A stretch of 64,000 nt of DNA, from the NCBI RefSeq assembly GCF_009911795.1, contig NZ_CP047898.1:1426001-1490000 (forward strand), given 5' to 3'. The notes below the pieces were generated by a model, which did not search any database, was not told the DNA's origin, and was given only the letters and a program-made list of their open reading frames with translations. Origin of the DNA: Pseudarthrobacter psychrotolerans (lineage in GTDB: Bacteria; Actinomycetota; Actinomycetes; Actinomycetales; Micrococcaceae). How positions within the stretch are numbered: the first letter of the stretch is position 1; each line of letters begins with the position of its first letter. This document shows, piece after piece, positions 17,052-25,416 of the stretch. Made by a program: the position numbers and the translations under genes.

Positions 17052-18849
17052 TTACGAGGCTCGCTTTCCGGCTCAAGGTGTAACGCTTATCAAAATGTTC
17101 GACAGCGGCATCCGCGGGCACGCTGTCGCTGCGGTAATGCGCCCCCAAGGATGCCCGCCGCTCCCGCGCGGAGTGCACCAGCAGCTGCCCAGCCAACAAA
17201 AGATTGGCATCCTCATGCTCCCGCGGATCAAGGGAATCAGGAACATTAACCGGATCGTCAGCAGACGCCCAGGCCCCAAGCAAGCCAGAAGCCTCCCTAA
17301 GCAACCCGCCATCACGAAGCACCCCAGCGTTGGCAGTCATCAAGCGCCGAAGAGCCACCCGAGAAAACGGCCCGGCCTCAACAAACGACGTCTCAACAGG
17401 CCCAGGCGACGGAACCGTTTCAAACTGCCAGGCGACGTTGGCGGGCTGTTCAGAACTCCCACGCGAACCGAGCGATCCATCGTCGCCTGACGGTGCTCCG
17501 GAAGCGTGCGTCAAGGGGAGGCCGCCAGCGGCCGAGACAGCACGCGGAGGAGTAGCGTCGGGCGACACCCGACCCGGGCCGTCGCTCAAGAATGCGGAGA
17601 CAGCCCGCCGCCCAAAGACAAGCCCTTCGAGGAGAGAGTTGCTGGCAAGCCGGTTAGCCCCTTGGACACCGGTGCAAGCAACCTCTCCAGCGGCGAGCAA
17701 CCCAGGCACAGAGGTCCGCCCGTAAAGGTCGGTAAGAACGCCGCCCATCCAGTAGTGCGCGGCGGGCGCCACCGGGACGAGTTCCCGGGTCCAGTCGACG
17801 CCGGCTTGGCGGGTTCGGGCGCTGATGGTGGGGAAGCGCTTTTCGAGGTAGCCCTTACCGTGCCTGGCCTCCACCACCATGGCGTCAAGGAACACGTGGC
17901 CGTTGGGATCCCCGAGGGTGGCCAGGTGCAGGGCGATGCTGCGGGAGACGACGTCGCGCGGGGCAAGCTCTGCATCGGGGTGGTACGCGGGCATAAACCG
18001 TTCGCCGTGGCCGTCCAGCAGGATGGCGCCTTCACCGCGAACGGCTTCGGAAATCAGGAGCGGTTCAGTACCGTTGCCGGCTGCCTCAAGGGCATCGGCC
18101 GGCAGCACCATGGAGGTGGGGTGGAACTGGAAGAACTCCAGGTCCGCCACCGCGGCACCGGCCCGCCAGGCGAGCGCCAACCCGTCGGCAGTTGCCACGG
18201 CAGGGTTGGTGGTCTGGGCGAACAGCTGGCCTGCTCCCCCGGTGGCCAGGAGCACGGCATCACCGTGAACGCCGAGTTCCCGTCCGTCGTGGAGGAAATT
18301 CACGCCAGCCACGCGGCCTTCGCTCTGCAACAGGGACGTGACCTGGGCGTGCCCGATGACCTGGATCCGGCCAGCGGCCTGCGCATCCAGAACGGTCCTG
18401 ATGAGCGCCCGGGCGACGCCGGCACCGGTTGCGTCGCCGCCGGCGTGCAGGATCCGCGGCGCGGAATGGGCGGCTTCGAGCCCCAGCGAGGGGTCGCCGT
18501 CGTCGTCCATATCGAAACGCACGCCGAACCGTTCCAAGCCGGCGATATCCTGGCGGGCCTCCGTGCAGAGCACGCGGACGGCGTCCTCGTCGCAGTGCCC
18601 GGCCCCGGCCTTCAGCGTGTCTGCGATGTGCGCGGCCACGGTGTCTCCGGGCGCGGGCTCGTCGAGGACGGCGGAGATGCCGCCTTGGGCGTAATACGTG
18701 TTGCTGTCCGCGAGCGCGCCCTTGCTCAGCAGCACCACTTCGGCGCCGGCATCGGCGGCAAGCAACGCGGAGTACAGTCCTGCGATGCCGCTCCCGACGA
18801 CGATCAGCCGCCGGGGTGCCGGACCACCGGCTGGGCACTCTGCGCTCAT
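17044..18849 (-). CDS. nadB: L-aspartate oxidase
   Basis: FAD enzyme that oxidises L-aspartate to iminoaspartate, which NadA uses. The FAD motif 'VVGSGIAGLYSALLAADAGA' is near the N-terminus; 'DSNTYYAQGGISAVLDEP', 'RHGKGYLEKRFPTISAR' and 'GEVACTGVQGANRLASNSLL' are family blocks. At 601 residues it is longer than the usual 530-560, partly because of a Gly/Ser-rich insert encoded around 17440-17530. From about 17150 to 17740 the coding strand uses many T-ending codons (CTT, GCT, GAT, GTT), unlike the G/C-ending neighbours. This suggests a stretch of different origin within an otherwise ordinary gene. The gene remains open and the catalytic half is intact. Confidence 0.96.
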   Translation of the reverse strand: MSAECPAGGPAPRRLIVVGSGIAGLYSALLAADAGAEVVLLSKGALADSNTYYAQGGISAVLDEPAPGDTVAAHIADTLKAGAGHCDEDAVRVLCTEARQDIAGLERFGVRFDMDDDGDPSLGLEAAHSAPRILHAGGDATGAGVARALIRTVLDAQAAGRIQVIGHAQVTSLLQSEGRVAGVNFLHDGRELGVHGDAVLLATGGAGQLFAQTTNPAVATADGLALAWRAGAAVADLEFFQFHPTSMVLPADALEAAGNGTEPLLISEAVRGEGAILLDGHGERFMPAYHPDAELAPRDVVSRSIALHLATLGDPNGHVFLDAMVVEARHGKGYLEKRFPTISARTRQAGVDWTRELVPVAPAAHYWMGGVLTDLYGRTSVPGLLAAGEVACTGVQGANRLASNSLLEGLVFGRRAVSAFLSDGPGRVSPDATPPRAVSAAGGLPLTHASGAPSGDDGSLGSRGSSEQPANVAWQFETVPSPGPVETSFVEAGPFSRVALRRLMTANAGVLRDGGLLREASGLLGAWASADDPVNVPDSLDPREHEDANLLLAGQLLVHSARERRASLGAHYRSDSVPADAAVEHFDKRYTLSRKASLVND

Positions 18850-18902
18850 GTGGGGCTCGTTTCGGTTTCCAGGGTTACGGCGGGCGGGATTGCAGCTGCG
18901 GG

Positions 18903-20225
18903 CTACAGCGGACGCGCGGCGAGCATACGCTCAAGCGCGGTTTTGGCGTTGTCCTGGACGGAAGCGTCCACGCTGATGCGGTTGACGATGCGGCCTTCGA
19001 CGAGTTCCTCCAGGACCCAGGCGAGGTAGCCGGGGTGGATACGGTACATCGTGGAGCAGGGGCAGATCACCGGGTCCAGGCAGAAGATGGTGTGCTGCGG
19101 GTACTCGGCGGCGAGCCGGTTCACCATGTTGACTTCCGTGCCGATCGCGAAGGTGGTCGGTTCGGTGGCGGCGGCGATGGCCTTCTTGATGAAGTCGGTT
19201 GAGCCGGCGGAATCGGCGGCGTCCACCACCTCCATGGGGCACTCGGGATGCACAATCACGTTGGCGCCGGGGAACTCGGCACGGGCCTTTTCGATCTGGC
19301 CGACGTTGAAGCGCTTGTGGACCGAGCAGAAGCCGTGCCAGAGGATCACGCGGGAATCGAGCAGGGCCTGTTCGTCGTTGCCGCCCAGTTCCTTGCGCGG
19401 GTTCCACATGGGCATCTGCTCCAGCGGCACACCCATGGCCTTGGCGGTGTTGCGGCCCAGGTGCTGGTCGGGGAAGAACAGGACCCGCTGGCCCCGTTCG
19501 AAGGCCCATTCCAGGACCACCTTGGCGTTGGAGGAGGTGCAGACAATGCCGCCGTTGCGGCCGCAGAAAGCCTTCAGGGCGGCGGAGGAATTCATGTAGG
19601 TGACCGGAATGACCGGAACCCGACCCTCGGCGTCGGCCTCGGTGCCGAAGATTTCTTCGAGCTGTTCCCAGCACTCCTCCACGGAGTCGATGTCCGCCAT
19701 GTCCGCCATGGAGCAGCCCGCGGCGAGGTTGGGCAGGATGACGGCCTGTTCCGGGGTGGAGAGGATGTCCGCGGTTTCGGCCATGAAGTGCACGCCGCAG
19801 AAAATGATGGCCTCAGCGTCTGGACGGGTAAGGGCGGCGTTGGCCAGCTGGAAGGAGTCGCCCACAAAATCGGCATACTGGATGACTTCGTCGCGCTGGT
19901 AGAAGTGGCCCAGGATCACTGCCCGGTCGCCGAGCGTGGCCTTGGCGGCCCGGATGCGAACATCGAGCTCTGCGTCGCTGGCGAGCTTGTATTCTTCCGG
20001 CAGCTGGCCCTGGCGCGGCGTTGCGGCCGGGGCGACGTCCGCGCTGGAGGCGCCGGGTCCGTAGGCAGGGGCACCCGCGAGCGCCTCGGCAAGGTCGTAT
20101 TCCCACGGTCCCTTGGCGAGCGCCGGGCTGCAGGTGGCAGCTGTTTTGCCTGCAGCCGCGTTCCGGGACGCGCTTTCGGCTTGTTCGCGCGTGATCAGCT
20201 GGATGGCTGTGTTGACGCTGCTCAT
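18903..20225 (-). CDS. nadA: quinolinate synthase
   Basis: [4Fe-4S] enzyme that condenses iminoaspartate with dihydroxyacetone phosphate to quinolinate. 440 residues, the long actinobacterial form. Cluster-binding cysteines are expected in 'AIIFCGVHFMAETADIL', 'IVHPECPMEVVDAAD' and 'DPVICPCSTMYRIHPGY'. The first 85 residues are a variable extension. The ATG is preceded by CAGGAG and overlaps the stop of the Nudix regulator gene by four bases; nadB follows after 53 bases. The encoded cluster explains the desulfurase at the operon's end. Confidence 0.97.
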   Translation of the reverse strand: MSSVNTAIQLITREQAESASRNAAAGKTAATCSPALAKGPWEYDLAEALAGAPAYGPGASSADVAPAATPRQGQLPEEYKLASDAELDVRIRAAKATLGDRAVILGHFYQRDEVIQYADFVGDSFQLANAALTRPDAEAIIFCGVHFMAETADILSTPEQAVILPNLAAGCSMADMADIDSVEECWEQLEEIFGTEADAEGRVPVIPVTYMNSSAALKAFCGRNGGIVCTSSNAKVVLEWAFERGQRVLFFPDQHLGRNTAKAMGVPLEQMPMWNPRKELGGNDEQALLDSRVILWHGFCSVHKRFNVGQIEKARAEFPGANVIVHPECPMEVVDAADSAGSTDFIKKAIAAATEPTTFAIGTEVNMVNRLAAEYPQHTIFCLDPVICPCSTMYRIHPGYLAWVLEELVEGRIVNRISVDASVQDNAKTALERMLAARPL

Positions 20226-20932
20226 GGTGTGCTCCTGTTATCGGGGTCAAGGCCGGGGCGGCCGGTGAAACGGTAAAGACGCGGCGGACGGTGTTTGCCG
20301 CCCTGGAGGTATTCGCCGGTCTCTTCGATCTCCGGCGTGGATTTGAGCTGGCGGCGGAAGTTGGCCGGATCCAGCCGGGTGTCCAGGACGGCTTCATAGA
20401 CTTCCCGGACCTGGGCGAGGGTGAAGTACTCCCCCAGGAAGTGGTAGGCCACCGAGCCGTAGGCCAGCTTGTTCCGCAGGCGCCGGAGCGCGTACTCAAC
20501 AATGGCGTTGTGGTCGAAGGCCAGGTCCCCCACTTTGTCTGCCCGGAACCACTTAACGTTCTCCGATTCGTCGGCGAGGGCGGCCTCCGTGGGCTGGACC
20601 AGCGCCCAGTAGACGATCGACACCACGCGTTGGGTGGGCGAGCGGTGCAGCCCGCCAAACGCGTAGAGCTGTTCCAGGTAGCTCGGCGTGAGCCCTGTGG
20701 TTTCCCGGAGGTTCCGGGAGGCGCCATCCTGCAGGGACTCAACATGAGTCAGCGGTCCGCCGGGAAGGGCCCAAAGATCCCTGTACGGCTCACGTATCCT
20801 GCGGACCAGGGGAAGCCAGAGCGTGGGCCGGCCCGAGGATTCGCTGGGCCGCAGGGCGAAGATGACGGTGGAGATGGCGAGCGAGGGTGCAGCGGTGGCC
20901 CTTTCGGAGACGTTCGCTGAGCTGCTGTACAC
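20222..20932 (-). CDS. nrtR: NrtR-type Nudix-related transcriptional regulator of NAD synthesis
   Basis: 236 residues: an ADP-ribose-pyrophosphatase-like Nudix domain (about residues 15-145) and a C-terminal winged-helix region (about 150-215). The Nudix box starts at Gly59; Glu65 and Glu77 are kept, but two catalytic glutamates are replaced (Asn74, Thr78). Loss of catalysis with ADP-ribose binding kept is how NrtR repressors are described. First gene of nrtR-nadA-nadB-nadC-desulfurase. GTG start; the ribosome-binding site is weak. The palindrome 46 bases upstream is the expected operator. An active Nudix hydrolase is the less likely alternative. Confidence 0.88.
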   Translation of the reverse strand: MYSSSANVSERATAAPSLAISTVIFALRPSESSGRPTLWLPLVRRIREPYRDLWALPGGPLTHVESLQDGASRNLRETTGLTPSYLEQLYAFGGLHRSPTQRVVSIVYWALVQPTEAALADESENVKWFRADKVGDLAFDHNAIVEYALRRLRNKLAYGSVAYHFLGEYFTLAQVREVYEAVLDTRLDPANFRRQLKSTPEIEETGEYLQGGKHRPPRLYRFTGRPGLDPDNRSTP

Positions 20933-20977
20933 GGTTGCTCACCCGCTCTCTGCTGCTTCGTTGCCATCGCTTAGTTA

Positions 20978-20992
20978 TAGTCAGATTGACTA
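20978..20992 (-). promoter_or_regulatory. palindromic operator TAGTCA-GAT-TGACTA and -10 box of the NAD operon
   Basis: Perfect 6-bp arms with a 3-base spacer; weaker outer arms (TTAGTT / AACTGA) extend the symmetry. A TATAAC -10 box (20974-20979, minus strand) overlaps the palindrome, so a bound dimer would block polymerase. NrtR sites in actinobacteria are palindromes of this general TAGTC..GACTA type, as I recall. Confidence 0.7.
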
Positions 20993-21084
20993 GAACTGAT
21001 TCTACGGCCACATTCCTCTGTTTCAAAATGTTTCGCCGCCCCTCGACGCCGGACGAAGTCTCCCTCGCCGGGTTCGCGTAGACG

Positions 21085-21564
21085 CTACTCCGGCTGGACG
21101 GCGGCTGCGGCTTCGAGCAGGTTCAGTGTCCTGCCCTGGAAGTGGGTGTTGAGGACAATCACGGAGGACGCGCGGAGCACGGTCTTGGTGGCGATCATTG
21201 CATCCAGAACGCGCTGCAGGTCCGGATTGGACCGCGCGGCGATCCTCGCCATGAGATCCGAACTGCCGGAAACCGTGTGGACCTCGATCAGTTCCGGGAT
21301 CGCAGCGAGTGCCGAGGCCACGGCGTCGTGGCCCAGGTCCTGGTTGATGGTGAGCGAACAGAACGCCACCACCGGGAAACCGAACTTGGCCGGATCAGGC
21401 CGGGGCACCCACGAACTGATGACGCCGGCCTCCGTCATCCTGTCCAGCCTCGACTGGATGGTGGCGCGGGCAACTCCCAGGACCCTCGAAGCCTCCAGCA
21501 CCGAGCCCCGGGGAGTGTCGGTGAAGAATCGGACAATTTTGGCATCCAGTGCATCAACGTTCAT
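21085..21564 (-). CDS. Lrp/AsnC family transcriptional regulator
   Basis: 159 residues from the ATG at 21564, chosen because AAGGAG lies seven bases upstream. N-terminal helix-turn-helix (about residues 18-45, 'GSVLEASRVLGVARATIQSR') and C-terminal RAM effector domain (about 70-145, 'LIEVHTVSGSSDLMARIAAR'). These proteins sense amino acids as octamers or larger assemblies. The divergent neighbour is an amino-acid permease, so control of uptake is a fair inference. The symmetric ATTGCTAGCCAAT at 21600-21612 lies in the shared promoter region. Confidence 0.92.
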   Translation of the reverse strand: MNVDALDAKIVRFFTDTPRGSVLEASRVLGVARATIQSRLDRMTEAGVISSWVPRPDPAKFGFPVVAFCSLTINQDLGHDAVASALAAIPELIEVHTVSGSSDLMARIAARSNPDLQRVLDAMIATKTVLRASSVIVLNTHFQGRTLNLLEAAAAVQPE

Positions 21565-21599
21565 ACAATCTCCTTCACACGCTGCCATGCAGTAGGCAG

Positions 21600-21612
21600 A
21601 TTGCTAGCCAAT
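21600..21612. promoter_or_regulatory. candidate AsnC operator in the divergent asnC-permease region
   Basis: ATTG-CTAGC-CAAT is symmetric around GCTAGC and lies 36 bases upstream of the asnC start. The rest of the 175-base gap shows no other clear signal. Confidence 0.3.
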
Positions 21613-21739
21613 AGTCATCCGAGTGATTCAAAGTGCCACCATCGTTGCACAACCGTTCCCCGCGGGCCAGCGACTTAGGCGGTAAATTCAAGTGGTCCCC
21701 GCGGGGGCACCACCCCCAACCCCAAGAAGGTTCACAGGC

Positions 21740-23119
21740 ATGACATCGAAGTCCACGGCAGTGCGGCCGGAATCCCACCTCGGCCACACCATGAAACCCC
21801 GGCAGCTCACCATGATGGGACTGGGCAGTGCCATCGGCGCCGGCCTGTTCCTGGGTTCAGGGGCCGGCATCCAGGCCGCGGGGCCAGCCGTGCTGATCTC
21901 GTATCTGGTCGCCGGGACGCTCATCATCCTGGTGATGTGGGCGCTGGGCGAGATGGCCGCTGCGAATCCAACGAGCGGCGCGTTCTCCGTCTACGCCGAA
22001 CGGGCGCTCGGAAAAACCGCCGGCGCTACGGTGGGCTGGCTGTGGTGGCTCCAGCTGGTGGTGGTCATCGCCGCGGAAGCCCTGGGCGCAGCGGGACTGC
22101 TGTTTTCCGTCTGGCCGGTTATCCCCGTCTGGGCCCTGGCCCTGATCTTTATGGTCGTATTTACAGCCATCAACCTGACGGGCGTCAAGAACTTCGGCGA
22201 ATTCGAATTCTGGTTCGCCATCCTGAAAGTTGCCGCCATTGTGGCGTTCCTGGCCGTGGGGGCCGCCCTGCTGCTGGGCCTCCTGCCCGAAGTGGCTTCG
22301 CCCGGATTTGCTAACATCACCACCGATTTTGCCCCCGCCGGGCTTGGCGGAATCGCCACGGCATTGTTCGTGGTGATCTTTGCCTTCGGCGGAACCGAGA
22401 TCGTGGCCGTGGCCGCCGCGGAAACGGAGGATCCGGAGCACAGTGTAGGCAAGGCGGTCCGCACGGTGCTGTGGCGCATCCTGGTCTTCTACATCGGGTC
22501 GGTCTTTGTCATCGCGGCCGTTCTGCCGGTCAACTCCGAAGGACTCGCCTCGCCTTTTGCCGGTGTGCTCGACGCGGCCCGGATCCCGGGCGCCGGCACG
22601 GCGATCACCCTGGTTGCCGTCGTCGCGCTCCTCTCCGCACTGAACGCCAACCTCTACGGCGCGTCCCGCATGGTGTACTCGCTCGCCGAACGCGGCGAGG
22701 CTCCCCGGTTCCTGGCCAGGCTCAGCCGCGCCAGCGTGCCCATGGTGGCGGTAGGCGTGTCCGTGGCGTTCGGCTTTTTCGCCACGGTCCTGGAGCTGCT
22801 GTTCCCGGACCGGATCCTGCCGGCCCTGTTCCAGCTGGTCGGATCCACGTGCCTGGTGGTCTGGGGCACGGCCCTCGTCTCCCAGCTGATCCTCCGGCGC
22901 CGCGCGGACCGGACCGGTACTGTCCTTCCGCTGCGGATGAAGGGATTCCCGGGCCTCACAATATTCGGTCTGGCCCTCCTTGGCTTGATCTTCGCCGTCG
23001 GCTTCAGCGCGGAAAGCAGCCGCGGACAGCTGCTGAGCACGTTCGTTCTGGTTGCCTGCCTCGCGGCGGCCTGCTGGCTCGGCGCCCGGCTCACCACCCG
23101 CGATCGCCAGCCCAAGTAA
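21740..23119 (+). CDS. amino acid permease (APC superfamily)
   Basis: Membrane transporter of 459 residues with about 12 helices. The ATG at 21740 follows AAGAAGG. The first helix carries the unwound substrate-site motif 'GLGSAIGAGLFLGSG'; other family blocks are 'INLTGVKNFGEFEFWFAILK' and 'FGGTEIVAVAAAETEDPE'. This is closest to the AAT/GABA-permease branch, a proton- or sodium-coupled amino-acid importer. The divergent AsnC gene and the dehydrogenase operon downstream suggest uptake and oxidation of an amino acid, but the substrate is not proven. Confidence 0.9.
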   Translation: MTSKSTAVRPESHLGHTMKPRQLTMMGLGSAIGAGLFLGSGAGIQAAGPAVLISYLVAGTLIILVMWALGEMAAANPTSGAFSVYAERALGKTAGATVGWLWWLQLVVVIAAEALGAAGLLFSVWPVIPVWALALIFMVVFTAINLTGVKNFGEFEFWFAILKVAAIVAFLAVGAALLLGLLPEVASPGFANITTDFAPAGLGGIATALFVVIFAFGGTEIVAVAAAETEDPEHSVGKAVRTVLWRILVFYIGSVFVIAAVLPVNSEGLASPFAGVLDAARIPGAGTAITLVAVVALLSALNANLYGASRMVYSLAERGEAPRFLARLSRASVPMVAVGVSVAFGFFATVLELLFPDRILPALFQLVGSTCLVVWGTALVSQLILRRRADRTGTVLPLRMKGFPGLTIFGLALLGLIFAVGFSAESSRGQLLSTFVLVACLAAACWLGARLTTRDRQPK

Positions 23120-23169
23120 GTAGCAGTAGATGTCGTCATGAGCCCCCTCATAACGACATCTACTGCTAC
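23120..23169 (+). terminator. long stem-loop after the permease gene
   Basis: GTAGCAGTAGATGTCGT (23120-23136) pairs perfectly with ACGACATCTACTGCTAC (23153-23169). After one mismatch the stem continues with ATGAG/CTCAT around a CCCC loop, giving about 22 pairs. It starts directly after the stop codon. No T tract. It may be a terminator or a dispersed palindromic element. Confidence 0.6.
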
Positions 23170-23301
23170 CCAGTTGGGTGGGGGGCAGAAAGAGCGACGG
23201 CGAATCGCACTGTACAAATTGTGAAGCTGCCAGCCGGAACACGGCGCAGTTTTTGGCAGTCTGGCTAGCGCCTGCTGTGCTGATTGCCCAGGCCTCCGCC
23301 G

Positions 23302-23315
23302 GTGACTAGGGTCAC
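23302..23315 (+). promoter_or_regulatory. inverted repeat GTGAC-TAGG-GTCAC over the -10 box of the dehydrogenase operon
   Basis: The TAGGGT -10 box (23307-23312) lies inside the repeat and seven bases before the ATG at 23320, so the operon is probably leaderless and repressible. The regulator is not identified. Confidence 0.45.
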
Positions 23316-23319
23316 AGTC

Positions 23320-24368
23320 ATGGACACACTTCCCCACCTGCGTCCGGCACCGCAACGCCGCCGCTGACACCCGGCCAGCTCCGCGAACTGTATTCCCTCA
23401 TGGTGGCCGTCCGGAACCTGGACACCTCCGCCGTCGCCTGGCAACGGCAGGGCATCATCCCCGGCTATGCCCCCGAACTGGGCCAGGAAGCAGCCCAGGT
23501 GGGCAGCGGCTACGCCGTCGACCTGTCCCGCGATTTTGTCTTTCCCACGTACCGCGAGATGGCCGTGGCCCGCGCCATGGGCGTGGACATGGTGGCCTAC
23601 ATGGCCACCCATAAAGCCACGTGGCACGGTGGCCTCTACGATCCCCTGGAATCCCGGCTCGCCCCGATCCAGGCGGTGGTGGCCGGCTCCGTGCTGCACG
23701 CCGTCGGCTGGGCCCACGGCCAAACCCTCGCTGCTGCCCCCGGCGACGAAACCGGCGCGGCCCTGAGCTACTTCGGCGACGGCGCCTCATCCCAGGGCGA
23801 CGTCCACGAGGCCCTGAACTTCGCGGCCATCATGAAGGCGCCGGTGGTGTTCTTCGTCCAGAACAACGGCTGGGCCATCTCCGTGTCCACCGACCGCCAG
23901 GTGGCCGGCGGCTCCGTGGCTGCACGCGCCGCGGGCTACGGCATCCCCGCCGTCAAGGTTGACGGCAACGATGTGGTGGCCGTTGTGGAGGCCACCCGGC
24001 GAGCGCTGGCACACTGCCGGACCGGGAACGGTCCCGTCCTCGTCGAGGCCATGACCTACCGCCGCGGCCCGCATTCCACCTCCGATGACCCCGGCCGCTA
24101 CCGCACCCTGGCGGAAGAGCACAACGACAGCGGCCAGGATCCGCTGGAACGCTTCCGTCAGGTCCTGCTCGCCGACTGCGTCGCTGACGAGGAGTTCTTC
24201 GCCGCCGCCCTCGCCGCGGCCAAGGCTGAAGAGGAACAGATCCGGGAGGGCCTCCAGGCACTGGCGCCGCGCCCCGGCAGTGAAATGTTCAGCCTGGTGT
24301 TCCAGGAAACCACGCCCGCCCTGCAGGCCCAGGCTGCCAACTGGCGGAAGGAGTCCGAGCATGTCTAA
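23320..24368 (+). CDS. thiamine-dependent 2-oxoacid dehydrogenase E1 alpha subunit, frame break near the N-terminus
   Basis: E1 alpha of a pyruvate/branched-chain 2-oxoacid (or acetoin) dehydrogenase complex; it binds thiamine diphosphate and decarboxylates the substrate. The TPP motif 'GDGASSQGDVHEALNFA' runs on to 'QNN', and 'RRGPHSTSDDPGRYR' is the conserved phosphorylation-loop region. The ATG at 23320 has a leaderless promoter, but its frame fails after 'MDTLPHLRP'. One G added at CCGG (23344-23347) continues 'GTATPPLTPGQLRELYSLM' and gives about 349 residues. Without correction the first start is ATG 23400. The stop overlaps the E1 beta start by eight bases. Substrate cannot be fixed from sequence. 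Confidence 0.92.
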
Positions 24369-25416
24369 CTCGGTCATTGGATTTCGGCAGGCTCAATCAC
24401 CGGAAGGACAGGCTCAATCACCGTCGGCAGTGATGTCCATGCAGCAGGCCCTGAACCGGGCCCTCGATGAGGTCCTCGCGGAAAACGCCAAGGCCGTCAT
24501 CTTCGGCGAGGACTGCGGCCGGCTCGGCGGAGTCTTCAGGATCACGGACGGCCTGCAGGCAAAGTACGGCGAAGCCCGGGTGTTCGATACACCGCTGGCG
24601 GAGTCCGGCATCCTGGGCATGTCCGTGGGCCTGGCCATGGCCGGTTTCCACCCGATCCCCGAGGTGCAGTTCGACGGCTTCGCCTACCCGGCCATCAACC
24701 AGATCGTCTGCCAGATCGCCAGGATGAACTACCGCAGCCGCGGCACCCTGCCGATGCCCATCACCCTGCGCGTTCCCAGCTTCGGCGGCATCCGCGCCCC
24801 CGAACACCACGGCGAATCGCTCGAGGCGCTCTTCGCCCACGTACCGGGCCTGAAGGTGGTGTCGCCGTCGAACCCGCACGAGGCCTACCACCTCCTCAGG
24901 TACGCAGCTTCCCGCCCGGACCCGGTGATCTTTATGGAACCGAAGTCGCGTTACTGGCAAAAGGGTGAGGTGAACGTCGCCAACGCCGATGCCGCCGGCG
25001 GCTCCCCCACCGGCGCCAAGGTCATGCGCGAAGGCCGCCACCTCACGCTCGTGGCCTGGGGTGCCATGGTGGCGCGTTGCATGCAGGTGGCCGATCTGGC
25101 CGCCGAGGACAGTGTGGACATCGAGGTCCTGGACCTGCGCTGGCTCAAGCCCATCGATACCCACGCATTGGTGACGTCCGTGGCGAAGACGCGGCGCGCC
25201 GTCGTCGTCCATGAAGCCCCACTGACCTCCGGCCTCGGTGCGGAAGTTGCACAGCTCATTACCCAGGGCTGCTTCAACACGCTGAAAGCGCCGGTGGAAC
25301 GTGTGACAGGCTTCGACGTCCCGTACCCCTCCGGTGACCTCGAGGACGAATACATCCCCAACGTTGACCGGATCCTTAGCGGGATCCAGCGAGTATTGGA
25401 GTACCCCCGTGGCTGA
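24361..25416 (+). CDS. 2-oxoacid dehydrogenase E1 beta subunit
   Basis: 351 residues; partner of E1 alpha, with which it forms the alpha2beta2 heterotetramer. ATG behind GGAAGGAG. Family blocks: 'VIFGEDCGRLGGVFRITDGL', 'FDTPLAESGILGMSVGLAMA', 'SFGGIRAPEHHGESLEALFA' and 'VEVLDLRWLKPID'-like 'IEVLDLRWLKPID'. The first 24 residues hold a 7-residue in-frame repeat ('QAQSPEG QAQSPSA') that lies before the usual family start ('MSMQQALNRALDEVL'). The stop overlaps the start of the lipoyl-domain gene (GTGGCTGA). Confidence 0.94.
   Translation: MSNSVIGFRQAQSPEGQAQSPSAVMSMQQALNRALDEVLAENAKAVIFGEDCGRLGGVFRITDGLQAKYGEARVFDTPLAESGILGMSVGLAMAGFHPIPEVQFDGFAYPAINQIVCQIARMNYRSRGTLPMPITLRVPSFGGIRAPEHHGESLEALFAHVPGLKVVSPSNPHEAYHLLRYAASRPDPVIFMEPKSRYWQKGEVNVANADAAGGSPTGAKVMREGRHLTLVAWGAMVARCMQVADLAAEDSVDIEVLDLRWLKPIDTHALVTSVAKTRRAVVVHEAPLTSGLGAEVAQLITQGCFNTLKAPVERVTGFDVPYPSGDLEDEYIPNVDRILSGIQRVLEYPRG
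24388..24423 (+). repeat. two 15-base repeats, 21 bases apart, inside the E1 beta 5' end
   Basis: CAGGCTCAATCACCG occurs at 24388-24402 and 24409-24423. The 21-base period keeps the reading frame. The wording resembles a short element scattered through Micrococcales genomes, as I recall; that is unchecked. Confidence 0.7.

Noticed and set aside
17506..19029. Open frame of about 500 codons on the plus strand opposite nadB
   Set aside because: Antisense shadow. High GC keeps the opposite frame open; composition is Arg/Gly/His-rich with no family motif, while nadB is well supported.
21857..23242. Long minus-strand frame opposite the amino-acid permease
   Set aside because: Composition is Asp/Gly/Gln/Arg-rich; the permease on the plus strand has clear family motifs.
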